Shown: piece after piece, positions 35,775-48,955 of the stretch | Layout: every line of letters starts with the position of its first letter | Numbering within the stretch: the first letter of the stretch is position 1 | NCBI GenBank assembly: GCA_017163975.1 | Contig: JAFFSR010000229.1 | Location: forward strand, 11,178,001-11,242,000 | Source: Anastatus disparis | Lineage: Eukaryota; Arthropoda; Insecta; Hymenoptera; Eupelmidae | DNA length: 64,000 nucleotides | Direction of reading: 5' to 3' | Position numbers and translations under genes: made by a program | Notes under the pieces: generated by a model | The model's input: only the letters and a program-made list of their open reading frames with translations | Told to the model about the DNA's origin: nothing | Databases searched by the model: none

Positions 35775-38700
35775 CATACTTTGGAAATTTTCCTTCTTTT
35801 GTTTTAGAAAAGAATGAAAAAAACTGAAAAAATAAAATAAAAAAGAGAAAAAAAGAACAGTAGAGAAAAGACGCGACGGGAATGAAATCACAGTTGTCCG
35901 CGACGATTGGCCGTCTTTCCCTCTTGGCATTATCGGAATGCCCGTTGGCTGCTTGCTACTGCTGTTACTACTGTCGCGAATTCTACAATTGTGTGACAGT
36001 TTCCAGAACTTGAACTGGTTAAAACTTTAGCCCTTGTACCAAGAGAAAGCAGTGTGTGTGTACGTATAGACAAATACGAAGAACAAGAGAAAGATAGATA
36101 GGGAAAGAGAATAGAAGGTATATGTGGGTTGAGATAAACACAGATTTCTTCGTTTCTTTTTTTCTTTTTTATTCTTTACATCAAAGATACTCAAACGTAC
36201 ACGCAAACACGTGAAATCCAATCTTCTCTCTTAGATAAATACAAGCTCTGCTTTTTTTCCACCCCTTAAAGAAACGTAAACATTTTTCTTTTTCTATCTT
36301 CTTTTCATTTTTTTTGTTTTTTTTTTATTTTTGTTTTCTTTTATTTTTTGTTACTTTTAAAGTCGTAAGAATAAAGGACGCGCGCTAGTTTGTTTTGAAA
36401 CAAATACTAATATAACTAAAAATGTGTATGTATACGTGAACAAAAACATACAGACACAGATGTTGTATAAGTAAAAAAGTTCAGTAAATGGCCAGTGCCA
36501 AAACAAAAATTAATTCGATGTTAAACCAATATTGTTGTAGTATTTATAAAAAAAAATTGATGTAAGAAAAGTCAAAACTTTTAAAATCAAATATTTAAAA
36601 TGAAATTTTATGTAATGTTTTAAATAAAATAGAAAAATAGTATTTGCATTGTTTATAGTATTTTTATCAAAAACACTAATAAACTGACAATTTTAAAACA
36701 GAATATGTCTAAAATATTTTTCATTCGCTATAAATCCCATAATATTCTCTCTAAAGCTAATTTCATTCTCATCTTTTCAACTTTGGTCTGTCATTTTGTC
36801 TTTTTATTCTTTCTCTTTCTAAGCGCTCTTGCGTGAAGATTCGACAAATTAATGAGATCTTGCGCGAAAAGCTATCACGAATAGAAAAAAATTTCTTGAA
36901 AAATACCGAGCGTAATTTCGTTGAGATTGAAATACCGCGAGAAAGACTTTTTTTTGTTTGCTCGCTCTTCTTTCTTTTTTTATACGAACTATTGTCGTCA
37001 AAAAGAAAAAATCAAAAACTCTTTTCAAAGATTTTTTTTTTAAAGAAAAGTGAATAAAGTTTCGTTTTAATTAAATATCTGAAGAATTTCAAAAAAAATT
37101 TTTATTAAATTTAAATTTATTAGCTTTTATTTTAACTTCACTATAAAAATATTTAAAAAAAAGCTAAATAATATTCTTTGAAAAGTTGAAGTTCAAAAAA
37201 TTTCAAATTAAAAGCTACGATAATTTTGAATGATAAAATTTACAAACGACTCTTTTGATTTAATTAGCAAAGTTCTCGATATTGAAGTTCAAAAAAAAGC
37301 AAAACATTATTAATTCGCATGGTAATTAATTTAAAGAAATAAATTGAAAATAATTTAATTTTGAATCGGAATAAATTTGAATAAAAACAATAGCTATTAC
37401 AAGCTGTTGAAGCATCGGAATGTTGATACAAGCATTGAGATAAAGGTTTTCACAAATTTCCTTAAATACACTTTCAACAAATTTTCCATTCTCTAAACGA
37501 AACGAATTTTTTAAACGTTTTCTTCAAGCATCGTACCCCCGGTAAAAGAGAAGTTAAATTACTCGCTTGAAACTTGCTTGAGCTTCTCTCTCTCTCTTTC
37601 TTTCTCTTTCTCTCTCTTTCACGTACCTTTTTCTCCCAAGCCCTCTAACTTACGTAACGAACTTCAGTTTTTGTTTCGAAGTGGAAAAAGTTGAAAACTT
37701 CTAAAATAATTTCAACCTTAAAAATGAACTTCTTGATAAAAAAAAAATAAAAGTTAAATAAAAATAAAAAAAATATAAGGAATGAAGGATGAAATCAAAG
37801 GAAATAACGAAAGAGATAGAGGTTAAAAAAAAAGAGAGAAAAATAACGAACGTTGGCTTTTAAAAGGGCACTTAAAAAAAAAGGTTAAAGATAGAAGTTA
37901 AAAGGTTACTCTTCCTCCAACTCTTCTTCTCTCTCTCTCTTTTTTTTTGTACTTTATTTTTCCCGCGTTGAGAAAAGGAAGTAAAGTCGGAAGAGTCTGT
38001 GAAGTTGAAAGAAAGGAAAAAGATAGCAGAAAAAAAGGAAAAAAGGAGAATCTGCTATCCCTTGGGAAATATACATAAATTTCGTCTTTTTTTCGAATAA
38101 CTTTAAAAATTGACGTATAATACGCACGCTCAAATTTCGAAGGGACAAAATTTTCCTTTATTTTTACACAGAAACAAAACCATCCAAAAGAAATAAAGAG
38201 AAAAGGAAGAAAAAAATACGCGTGATGTAGCATGTTACGCAAAGAATATTTTTCCGACAGGTGGTGACGTATATATATACGGAAGAGAGAAAGAAAAAAA
38301 AGAAAAGGAGAGGAAAAAAAGGGGAATCTCATTAATTCGATCCTACGGAGCAAGTGCGCAAACTGTCAAAACTTTTCTAGACATCGGAATCCCGAATGTC
38401 GAATCTTTCCTACTTCACTTTCTCTCTCTCTCTCTTTCTCTCTTTTAGAGTTTGGCATATATACCCTTTCCAGCATCCCCCTTCCTACTGCCATTCAGAT
38501 TTTCAGCTCGAAATGCAAATTATTCTATGAATGTGGAATAGGCAATAAGAACGTACGACGAGCAGTTTCTAAGCTCTTGAAAAACGAATTTTCGTTAAGG
38601 AATGGGACATTTTCCATTAAATCAACATTACCAAATAGTTTAAAGCTTCCTTTCGAATTCTGGCTATTGATGATCAAAGTTATGCAGTGGATGAAAAATA

Positions 38701-40283
38701 AAAAAAAAACATTCCCAACTTCATATTTTAAGTTCTTAATACTTTTTTGAAATTTAATAGGTAATTATATTTAATCATGAAAATTGTAATTTGACAAGAT
38801 GAAAGAAGCCTTCTTTCTTACAAGAAAATGTGAAAATATTTTTTCTCAGATATTGATCATTCAAAGTTAACGTTCAATACAATTTTTGTAAAGTTTAACT
38901 TTTCAAAAGTTTTCTTACATTTTCCCTTGTAAAAATGTCGATTCGTATCATTTTGAGCAAATAGTAAACTAGTCTAATTCACGTACCATACATACGAAAA
39001 ACCTTTCAGCATAAAAATCTTCGTATGCATAAGGTAAAAAAAAGAGAGAAATTTTGATACTGCAAAATGTATAACAGACGCAATGTGCATCATATTTAGA
39101 CATGAAAAATACATCAAAAGTCATATTTTCGAATGAACATTTCAAGGTCGAAACATCTTGACGTAACTTCAATGTTGAAGCGCAAGCTCAATAAATTAGT
39201 TGATGTACGAAATAGGAGTATTGATATTTTTATTTATCCATACAAATATAGACTTTTTCTTGAGCTTTTTTGAATCAGAGTGAAGCAAAATAAGGAATAT
39301 AAGGAATAACTTTTGACATTTTCATTTCAAACGGGTACTTTCTTCAGATTTGACTTATCATTTTTTTTTCTTTACTTTTCATGACTTGATGTTCTAACCA
39401 TATATTCTTTTAAAAATTGATGGTTAAGATAAAAACATTAGAAAAAACAAATTTTATTGTTTTCAGTTAGAATTCAAAAAATGAATAGTTTAAAATACTA
39501 ATAAACTCTATGAAGAGACAATATAACTTTTAAACAAATAAATTAACAATAAACAGAAAATCAAATTTACCATCGCTTTATGTTCTAAATTCTACATTTA
39601 AGTTTAAGTAAAGATACAAGTACGCCGTCGTCGCCCAATAACTCTGTAAATTACTATCTCAAACGCAATTAGTCTGTCATAGACACCTAGACAATCATTG
39701 AAGCTTTTACTTAGATTAATCGTCTCTTTGAAGATCGTTTAATAAACCAGTGTGCGAATCTGCTCATGCATGAGAATACACACACACATGCATACACACA
39801 CTTTCTAAAGGAGTTTAATTATTGACTTTATGATGTATAGACTGTTAGTGATTTAGTCAAAAGTAGTAGCGGGGGAATATCGTATAGAATCGATAATTAT
39901 AATAAAATTATAGAAAAAATTAGGTTATAAATTAAAATATCTAAAATGTAAATGACCTAAAAGTATTTGGAAAAGGGAATATTTTTGAAGATTTTTGCGT
40001 GAAGTAAACTTTTGAGAAAGTTATGACTAACTTACAATAATCACATCAATTACATGCTATTTTTAGTACCAAAACCAGAAGATGAAAAAAAAAAATAATA
40101 CGAAGAAAATCTCATGAATATTTAAAACAACATCCATCTCTCCTTCCGCTTGCTGAATTAATCGTTACAAAAGTTAATTAAACTTTTTAATTGATCGCTA
40201 AAACTCGAGTCAATGTCACCACATCTCTTTAAAATTCCTTCTCTTTTCAAAACTTCTCTCCCTTCACCTTTTTCCTGCTGCTT
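35775..40283. other. AT-rich DNA with (CT)n and purine blocks
   Basis: Pyrimidine tracts at about 36280-36350 and 37585-37620. Mixed purine and pyrimidine at about 37780-38340, including a homopurine run at 38281-38326. (CT)n at about 38418-38445. The 151-codon minus-strand open frame at 37898-38353 is the complement of these purine blocks (F/L/S/R-rich) and I do not accept it as a gene. Confidence 0.6.
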
Positions 40284-40308
40284 TCTCTCTCTCTCTCTCT
40301 CTCTCTCT
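40284..40308. repeat. (CT)n microsatellite
   Basis: An uninterrupted CT dinucleotide run of about 25 bp, followed by TTTTCAG, which resembles a splice acceptor. No open frame of interest follows, so I do not call an exon. Confidence 0.85.
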
Positions 40309-43300
40309 TTTCAGAAAGTCGCGTTCTTCATATACATATACATAAGTAGTATACCAACGTTATACATGTACATGTGTACATCACACAGATAGATACACAC
40401 AAGAGACAGCAAATATTCACTTGAGAGTCTGGTTCATTCTGTTCGTGAACTTGTTCGGCCAAGCCGGTCTGATATATACATATAGGAAGAAAAGAGAAGG
40501 AGAAGCGTGACTGCACAGAGAGAAAACCGATGAACTCGGCGCAAAGTCTTTTGAAGAGTATATATAGTAGCGCTGTGGTGGCGATCTACATACGTTTATG
40601 TGTACATATTTGTATGTGTGTGGGCTATTGTACACGTTTACGTTTTCAGGTTTTACCCTTAAAGTCTACGCGAAGTCGAGTCAATGTTACTAAAGCTATG
40701 AGACGAGAGAGAAGGAGAGCGAGCAAACTCTTGAAAGAAATTTGCAAAATTTTCTTGCGACTTTTGAAAGCGATGGTTTATGAATAAGATTCGTTGCTTT
40801 TTTTTCGTCTTTTTGAATTGAGCTCGAAAAAACTTGTATGTCTGTTATTCATTAATATATAAAATATTATTGAAAATATAATGAATCATTAGTAATGATT
40901 AACGCTCAGTTTATTATTGTTCGAATAATTTTGGCATTTCATTTCTTTGAAAAAATTGATTTCGTCAGATGGTATTTTTAGCATTTTTATTTTTATTTCG
41001 AAATTGAAAGACTGACTTTTATCATTTCAATGTTTTTATTGAATAAATGATAGCTTGATTTCTCAAAATAAAAAATAAAAAATTTTAAAAAAGTAAATAA
41101 TATCATTAAAAATATAATTAACAAATTATTTTAAAAAATTTCAAATTCTGTCAAACCTATATTCCAGCAGTTGTTCATTAGTTTATATTCATATTAATAG
41201 CCATATCACCTCTTATCACCTTTTTACTTAAAAATTCTTCATAATGGGATTTTAAAACAAGCGTTTGCACTCTGCTTGAAATTTTTCCCCAAGAATTATT
41301 TAGCGACTTAGGATACAAAAAAAAGGAGGAGAGAGCAAAGGATTAATGAAACAACAGAAAAGTTTCAAAACCTACATGAAAAAGTAAAGAAAGAGAGTCT
41401 AAAAAAAACGAAAACTCATTTATTAAAATGCATACAAAAAAGAAGAAGGTGTTCCACTTGCACTTTACATTATCAAGTACATTTCGTTGTTATTGTTGTT
41501 GTTACTGTTGGCTGTTCCACTTATGCACAATACAAGCCGAGCAAAATTTATACACCCCTTTTTACAAACTGTTTATTAAATCTTAACTGTATTTTTTTCT
41601 TCTCTCGGTGCTCCTCTTTGAAAAATGTATACAAGATTTTTAAAGCAATACTGAATAATTCATACTATGCATTATGCTGCTCATCGATTATATTACTCTC
41701 GAAGCTCCTCTTGCCTTTCGTTATAACTAAAGGCAACTTTATTCCCTCATTAACTGTATCGATTCTTAAAACGTTTAAAAGGGATAAATAAAAAAAGAAA
41801 GGGAAGGAAAAGAGTAACTGTAAGCTCGGATAAAAAATAAAATTTTTATTTCGTTATCGTCGGGCTCTCGAATATAAAGTTTTGCATATACAAACGTTCC
41901 TATATACACGAATCTTATTGAAACGAGAGGCAGTTTCATTAAATCAAAAAGTATAAAAAATGTAACTTGATCAAATGTATACGCTTTTCCTACAATAAAT
42001 AAAACGTTCCTCGATTCAATTATACCTTGAAGCCCATAATACTCAATGAAATAAAATCGGCGATATTCAAAATGATGAAAATCGTAACAGCGTACGGTAT
42101 ACACAAATCCAGCGTGTATAATTACGTACGTTAAATAATTACGCTTTTAGCTACAGGATAATCTTTAACTTTTTTTTGTGTGCTTCGAAGTGCTCCGTCG
42201 ACATCGTAAAACTTGGAAGAATAAATAATACGTAAGTTTATTATAACAAGTATTACTTCCGCGAAGAGTGAAAATCGGAAATTCAAAACAATAATTTACG
42301 GGATGGGTAATAAAAACGTAAAATAGATTCTTATTCGTACAGCAAGAAATACATATTAAAGAGAAAAGAAGTAAAAGAAAAAAAAATGAAAAAAAGGAAA
42401 GTAACAAAAACATTGATATACAACTGAGTACTTAGAGAAGTATTTTCTACGATTGCCCGTAAAAAGGAATAAAAAAAACAAAGAAAAGAAGAGAAAAATA
42501 TCTATGTATATATAGACCTCGCTTCTTTCTACTTTTGCATCCGATTAACATCGCTAAGGCAAAAGGCAACATCGTAAAAGGTGGATACGTATATGTGTGT
42601 ATGTATATATATATATAGATATTCAAGAGTGGAAACGCGAGCTTATATACATTGCGGTATCCTTTGATCTACAAAAACGTTGCAGCAGTTTCCGCATCAA
42701 GAATATGCGAAATAACACGAGATCGTTTGTACTTCTATGGATGTTAAAGGTATTTAAAAATATAAAAAAATGTTAAATAATGAAATAAGGGCATAAAGGA
42801 TGAATTTTTAATGCAAGCATTAAAAGTTTAAGATTATTAAAAATTATATTATTGTTTTATTATCTAAGATGAATTTTATTAGCTATACAGTTAAGATTTA
42901 TAGTAGATTATTACGATTTATCTTATTCTCTTAATGTACTGTAATTTACGATATGGATTTTATGAATTAAAAGCATAATTATTAAGCATTTTGCATAATT
43001 AACTTTATAACAAATTATTAATAAATATTTGACTTAAATTTTAATAAAATATTTTTACGATTCTGCGAATTCTTTCGTATAAACATTTTTCTTCATGATA
43101 TTATCATTGAAAAATATCCAGTAACCAAATACTAATTTATCCTAATTACCATTGAAATTACTGAGGAAAACATTTCAATTCAAAGCGACAAAAATAAGAA
43201 GAAAAAAAGAGCGGCTTTACTTTTCGGCTACTGAGAAGAAGAGCATTTAACAATAAAGCACATTCATCAATCACTATTTAAAAAATAAAAAAAAAGAAAA

Positions 43301-46300
43301 AATAAAAAACGAGACGAAGAGATAGGGTCATTGCTATCATTCAAGTACAAAAGACAGTCTCATATTCGTTTTAAAGAAAGGAATAAAGAGAAGAGTCTCT
43401 CTGCTGTGTGTGTATATACGTAACACATTCAAGTGACTCTATAGCAATATAAAGATAAGCGTGAGAGAGAAATCTGAGAATTTAAAGTTGATGCTTTATT
43501 TTTCTTTATTCGCTTGGTTATTAAACTTGAAAAATATGAATTCATATATGAAAAATGCATTAATAATTTTTTTAAGGAAACGTTGTTAATATATATTACG
43601 GTTGAAAAAATGTAAAATTAAAATATTTATAATATAATTAAAAAATATTTTATTTATTAAATTATTATATTTAATCATTTAAGCAATAACATTTATTAAA
43701 TATTATCCTCCTATACGAATTAAATAAAAATGAAAAAATATGTAATATTTAAATGTACATTTCCAATATTTAAAATTTATGAGGATAAATTTAAAAAGCT
43801 ACATTTTATTATAAATGAAGTATACATATTTTCATAAAATCTTCATAATTCAAAACGGATTGCATAATAAATTTTTCAACTGCTTAAAATCTTTAAAAAA
43901 AATCTCTCAGTTCAATGCAACGAAAAATAGCAATTCTTTAAAAAAAAAACACAGCTGGAAAAAAAATAAAACGGTTAAAGCATTGCCTTAATTCACATTA
44001 ATTGCTAATTGCTTGTTCATGCGCGGGTGCAATTAGGCGTGCTAAAAAGCCTAGACGCGAGAAAGAGAAAGAAAGTAAAGGCATACCACTCGACCTATAT
44101 AGCCGCCCTCCCTTACACGAATCATGTTGAGTGTTTATTTTTTTTACATCTCTATTTCTCTCTCACTTTTTTTTAAGCACTCGCGCGTTTTTCTACGCCT
44201 CTTTTTTTCATATTTCTTTTTTTTAATAATCCATAAGTTGTTGCTTGAGTTACTTTTATTTTATTATTTTTTTTCTTTTAGCTCAGAGAAGAAGCTTGAT
44301 TTTTGCAATAAAAAAGGGCAAAGAAACGGCGTTAACGTATTTTATGAAACGATAGGAAAGTGCAGCGCTTTTCTTTTCGTTAGAGAGAACGAGGATTTAA
44401 ATTAAAGTAGTTATACCTTTGCTTAATAAGAAGCCTGTTTTTTTTTTGTACGCTTGTGTAAAGAAACGGGTGGTATAAAAAAAAGTTTATAATTGCAAGT
44501 CTCACTTATATTAGTTTGTCTAAATATTAATTGGAATTATATATATTGCTTTTTTATTTTTGTTTCAAAATCAAACAAACATTTCGAGTTTCGAAGGTGT
44601 AGAAATAATAATTATGTTGATAAAAACACTTTTATGTTTTTAGATACGAAAGCTTGAACGGAAGGATGATATTTTCTGAGAACTAAGGGATATTCATTTG
44701 ACAGATTGGAATTAAGTGTATTTTGTTTTTTCTTGTAACTATTTATTATTATTTCTTCTTTAATTTATAAATATTTTTTACGAAACTTTATAAGTTCGTA
44801 ATTTTCAAAATAATTTACATTTTTCTTGGGATTAAATAATATGTAATAATTGTAATATATATCCCTTTATATCTTTTTCACTTATTTCAGTCGATCCTTA
44901 ACTACTGATTACGTTCAATGACTATTATTAGCATAAATCATATACATAAAAAAAGGGAGCTTGGTTTATATGTCTATCTTATTTTCATTACGTTTACTAC
45001 CGTAATTGAAACTTACTGATAATGCTTATTGCTCGTAACTCAGCCCTTTTTTTATTTCCTGGATACATTTAATATTTTTCTTTTTATTTTACGTACTAAT
45101 TTTATATTCTAATTCTATGTTATGCATTTTTTACATATTTTTGTGATAAAAATACGCGTTTGTAACGGATCTTAAGTTTTTAGAGATTTATTTATTTTTC
45201 ATGTAATCCAACAATTTTTAAGACTTTTTACAATATCACATATATAAATATAGGCAAATATTTGATTAGTAAATTATTTAAGATCTGAGTGCCGTAGGCT
45301 TGGCATTCTCTTGGTTAGTAATAGTAATGACAAAAATGTCAACTTTGAAAATTCTTATTTTATTATTCATGTAACAATATTTTGAAAATATCATCAAAAT
45401 CCATATAATAACTTTTTATTGATTATATGTTTGACGTAATAAATAATTCATACGTCTAATTTCACATCAAATCAAACTTATCCCCCTTCGTACCAATCCA
45501 TCTTTTCCCATATATCTCCCATCTATTTCCATCTTTATGATCGTATACATTCTTCTCCTACTATATTTTTTTTTCTAACTCTCGAATCCTCGTTCATCCT
45601 TCTGCTGCTTACAACTTTTCGTGCCAACTCTCCGTTTTCTTTTCGCGTGAAATAACGAGTATACTTTGAGTCGAAAAAAAAGAAAAGAAGAAAAAACTGT
45701 ACGTATAACCGAGGCATGCGAGAAAAAACAAAATTTTATATATCTCAAGGCCTTTCCATGGAGGAAAAAAAAGGAACTGTATGTGTATATACGGCGAATA
45801 TATAAATAAAAGAAAGATGGAGTAAAAAAACCGCTATCAAAAAGCTTGAAAAAAGTCGAGTGTTTTCTCGAATTAGGCCGTGAATTTACTCGCTCCGAGA
45901 AACTATACTGATTAGGCAAGTTTTCAGGAGTCTATGTTGATTATTTTTACTTTTTTTTATTCTTTACTTTTTTGTTTTTACGGTTTTTCTTTTCTCTTTT
46001 CGTTTTTATTTTTTCACCTTTTCTCGAGGCTTAGCAATTGGTTTCGACTGTTTCATTGACGTAAACGGAAATTAAGACGAGCGTAATAGTAACGGTTTGA
46101 ACAAAATATACGGGCTTCCTTTACTACTAATTTTTTTTTCTCTTCCACGCTTTGGCTTCAATTTGTTTAATATTCTTTTCCTACCTCCCCTTTTTTTATT
46201 CCCGGTTCTCTTCTTCGAGCTTTTCTTTCCTTTTTTTTATCGAGAATCATGGAAAAAGAGGAGCTTGAAAGCTTCCGAGAAAGGATTTAAATTCTTCTTT

Positions 46301-48630
46301 CTATCTATTTCTCTCTTTTTTTTCAACTTCGAATGTTGAGTAACGAATAGGTCTAGGTTCCTTAATTCCACTTTTATGTGCGTGAAAAAAAAATTCGTAT
46401 AACGTTAGAAAATGAAACGGTTGAGCGAGCTTGAATTACCCTCTAGGATAGAAAAAAAAGGATTTTTCCTTTTTTTTGATAATTTTACTTTAAATCACCG
46501 GCAAAAGCTAATCAGTTCGAAATAACGAATTTACTTTATTAAATGTGGTTTTTTTTCCTTCTTGTTTTCCTTTTTTTTATTACATATACATGGGAAGGGC
46601 TTCAATTATTACGAAGCTTGAAAGATGTAGAGAAGTATATAGCGAATTAAGAGCAAGTGGAATTACGAAGTTGAAAAATTTTAATGATTTACACAATGAA
46701 AATATGTGCTTTCTACCAAAATATTTTAATTAACACGCGCAACATATACACACACGCGAGTATGAAAGTTAAATTCAAATTAATATTTCGACGTAATGCA
46801 TAAAAAAATAATGAAAAAGAAAAATCATAAAATAATATAAAAACAAATTGTAAAAGAATTCTTTATCGTTTCAACAATTGAAATATAAACGTTTTTAAAA
46901 GATATCGTTTGAAACTAAATTTCCAATGAATTTAAAAGTATAATATACATTTTCATTACTTTAACTTAAAATAAAATAAATAAAAGATACTTTAAAACAA
47001 ATCTTTTTTTTATTGCAAACGGAACCCTATCTGCTACCCCAAATTACTCGAGAACGAGAAGAAATAGAAAAGGAAAAAATAAGGAGCAAATAACAATAAG
47101 AAAAGCTTTGATAAATGATAATCGTCCCTAACATTAAATCACAGAACTAAATAGTAATGAGTTTCAACGGACCAAAAAAGAGAAAGTACAAAAAAAAAAA
47201 AGAAATTTCGCCTATACAATATGATGTACGAAGTAAATTTTTTTTCCCAACACTACAATATGACTATTGATTCATCTTGTCATCAAAAAAAAGAAGAAAA
47301 AAAAGTAAAAGTAGCTTTTTTCTTATATAAGTAAGATAAGAAAATTGTTTTTAGCTTCAATGTTGTATAGGCCTATTTCTTCGTTGGGCAATCAGTTGGT
47401 TACTATGACAACCCACATTGAGAAATGCATGAACTAAAAGAGAGTGAAAAAAGAGAGAAAGAGAAAAAGAAAAAAAATGAACATCTTGCGTGTTTTCCAT
47501 CTAAATTATGTATTACCCTTACTAACAGTATCTATCTTTTTTTTTCTTCTTTCTTTAAAAAGTAGTCTAGTAGCATCTTGGCGACTGAATGGATAAAAGG
47601 AATAGGATGATGATGCTGCCGCAGTAGCAACTTTTGACCTACATTATAAGATCTTTTTTATTTTTCCTTCATAAGAAAGAAGGGAAGAAAGGAAAGAAAG
47701 GAAGAAAAAAACAACGACGCAAAAATTACGCGCTACGGCCTTAATGCGAACCGATTTGTGTATATATGCGTCTTTCCTTTTCAATGATGAATGTTATTCT
47801 TTTTTTTCTTTCTTTTCTTTTAGTTTCTTTCTCCCTTTATTTCATTATTCTTTTCTTCACTATATCGAATGGAAGTTCGAAGTTTATATAGTAAAATATA
47901 AAGGGGAACAAAAAAATTTATATGTATATACATATATATAAAAGTCGTTGGTTACTGATAAGAGATCGCTCATTCTGAAGAAGAATGAATAGGTTTGCAT
48001 TTACTTCTCTGGTATCGGTACTATGGAATCTATTTTTTGATTGGAATATTTGTCTCGCTGTATTATCTGTGATCTCGAAAAGAAGCGTAAAATAAATGAC
48101 AACCTATAAATTGTATATACGTCAACAATACAAATTGCACATTTTGTCGTTCTTTAATTGATTCTAGAAGAAATTATTTCTCATTTGGTCATTTTTATGT
48201 TTTTATTAATAACATTTTTGTTACTGTTAGTATCATATACAAGTTTTAAAGTGAATACAAAACTCTAATTGTTATTTCATAAGATGATATACAAGAGTAT
48301 GAAAAACAGAGCAAAATTTTCCTTTTCCAGTAATTTTTTTAATTATCCATTAAATCCTTGATTTCTCATTATCAACTAACCGCCAAATTACCAATACTAA
48401 ACCAATAATGACAACAAGTGTTACCAACGACCAGGCAAACGATCATTTTGAAAATAAAAAAAAGACCTACCGCTATCCAATCTTCAACCTTTCTTCCTTT
48501 TACCATCTGATACCAGTGTATACGAACAATTGTGACAACGACAACAGTTTCCATTATTTTAGAGAAAGAGTTGAATGTAATGTGGATACTTTTTTGCCTT
48601 GATATTGTCATTGTATTGTGGTGGCGTCTT
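40309..48630. other. AT-rich non-coding DNA
   Basis: No gene recognised. GC-richer patches at about 40530-40740 and 44010-44110 carry no convincing frame; the latter contains a small inverted repeat TTAGGC/GCCTA. On the minus strand at 48372-48650 an open frame contains a hydrophobic stretch (IAVGLFFIFKMIVCLVVG) and a donor-like GTAGGT, but no family could be assigned. Confidence 0.55.
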
Positions 48631-48643
48631 GACGATCCACGTA

Positions 48644-48679
48644 ACGACATCGTTAGGGTTCTAGCATAGACGACATCGT
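48644..48679. repeat. Pair of 10-bp direct repeats ACGACATCGT
   Basis: The identical 10-mer occurs at 48644-48653 and 48670-48679, 26 bp apart. It could be a paired protein-binding site next to the GC-rich island that follows. Confidence 0.4.
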
Positions 48680-48830
48680 CAAACGATACCTTCTCTTTAC
48701 TCTCTTATACTCACATACACACATACACACGCATATACACGTGTATACACATCCACAGGAACAGGCACCCACGCACATGTATATACATGTATATATTTAT
48801 ACACCACACACTGTACGATTATAGGCATAC

Positions 48831-48884
48831 CAGGCGCTTGCGGCTTCATAAGCCGACCCTCGCATAGTTCGCGATCTTGGGTAT
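48831..48884 (-). CDS. Candidate 54-nt mini-exon in a GC-rich island
   Basis: The island 48810-48914 is far more GC-rich and complex than anything within a kilobase. On the minus strand an acceptor-like CCTTGTAG precedes 48884 and a donor-like GTATGC follows 48831, enclosing 54 nt (18 codons, phase-neutral). The open frame translates as TQDRELCEGRLMKPQAP across the core. A long CT repeat (48915-48952 on this strand) lies about 30 nt before the acceptor. The frame also stays open on both sides as part of a 93-codon ORF, whose first part is the CT repeat translated as Ser-Leu. I do not recognise the peptide. The alternative is a promoter or regulatory island. Confidence 0.22.
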
Positions 48885-48911
48885 CTACAAGGCCTTCGGT
48901 AGCGTAGGTCG

Positions 48912-48914
<3 letters not shown>

Positions 48915-48952
<38 letters not shown>
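48915..48952. repeat. (AG)19 microsatellite
   Basis: A perfect AG dinucleotide run of 38 bp, the longest uninterrupted GA repeat in the window. It is a likely length-polymorphic site and a potential GAGA-factor binding platform. Confidence 0.95.

Positions 48953-48955
<3 letters not shown>

Noticed and set aside
37898..38353. 151-codon open frame on the minus strand, the longest in the window
   Set aside because: It is the complement of purine blocks. Composition is dominated by F, L, S, R and K with no domain, and a second overlapping frame is similar.
40309..40340. Exon start after the (CT)n plus TTTTCAG at 40284-40315
   Set aside because: It looks like a polypyrimidine tract with acceptor AG, but all downstream frames close quickly or are repeat-driven.
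45535..45919. Overlapping minus-strand frames of 60 and 114 codons
   Set aside because: Composition follows local A/G tracts. No domain or splice context was recognised.
48372..48650. Minus-strand 92-codon frame with a hydrophobic segment
   Set aside because: Start codon choice is arbitrary and the Val run comes from a GTT/GTC repeat. No family recognised. Kept only as a note within the surrounding region.
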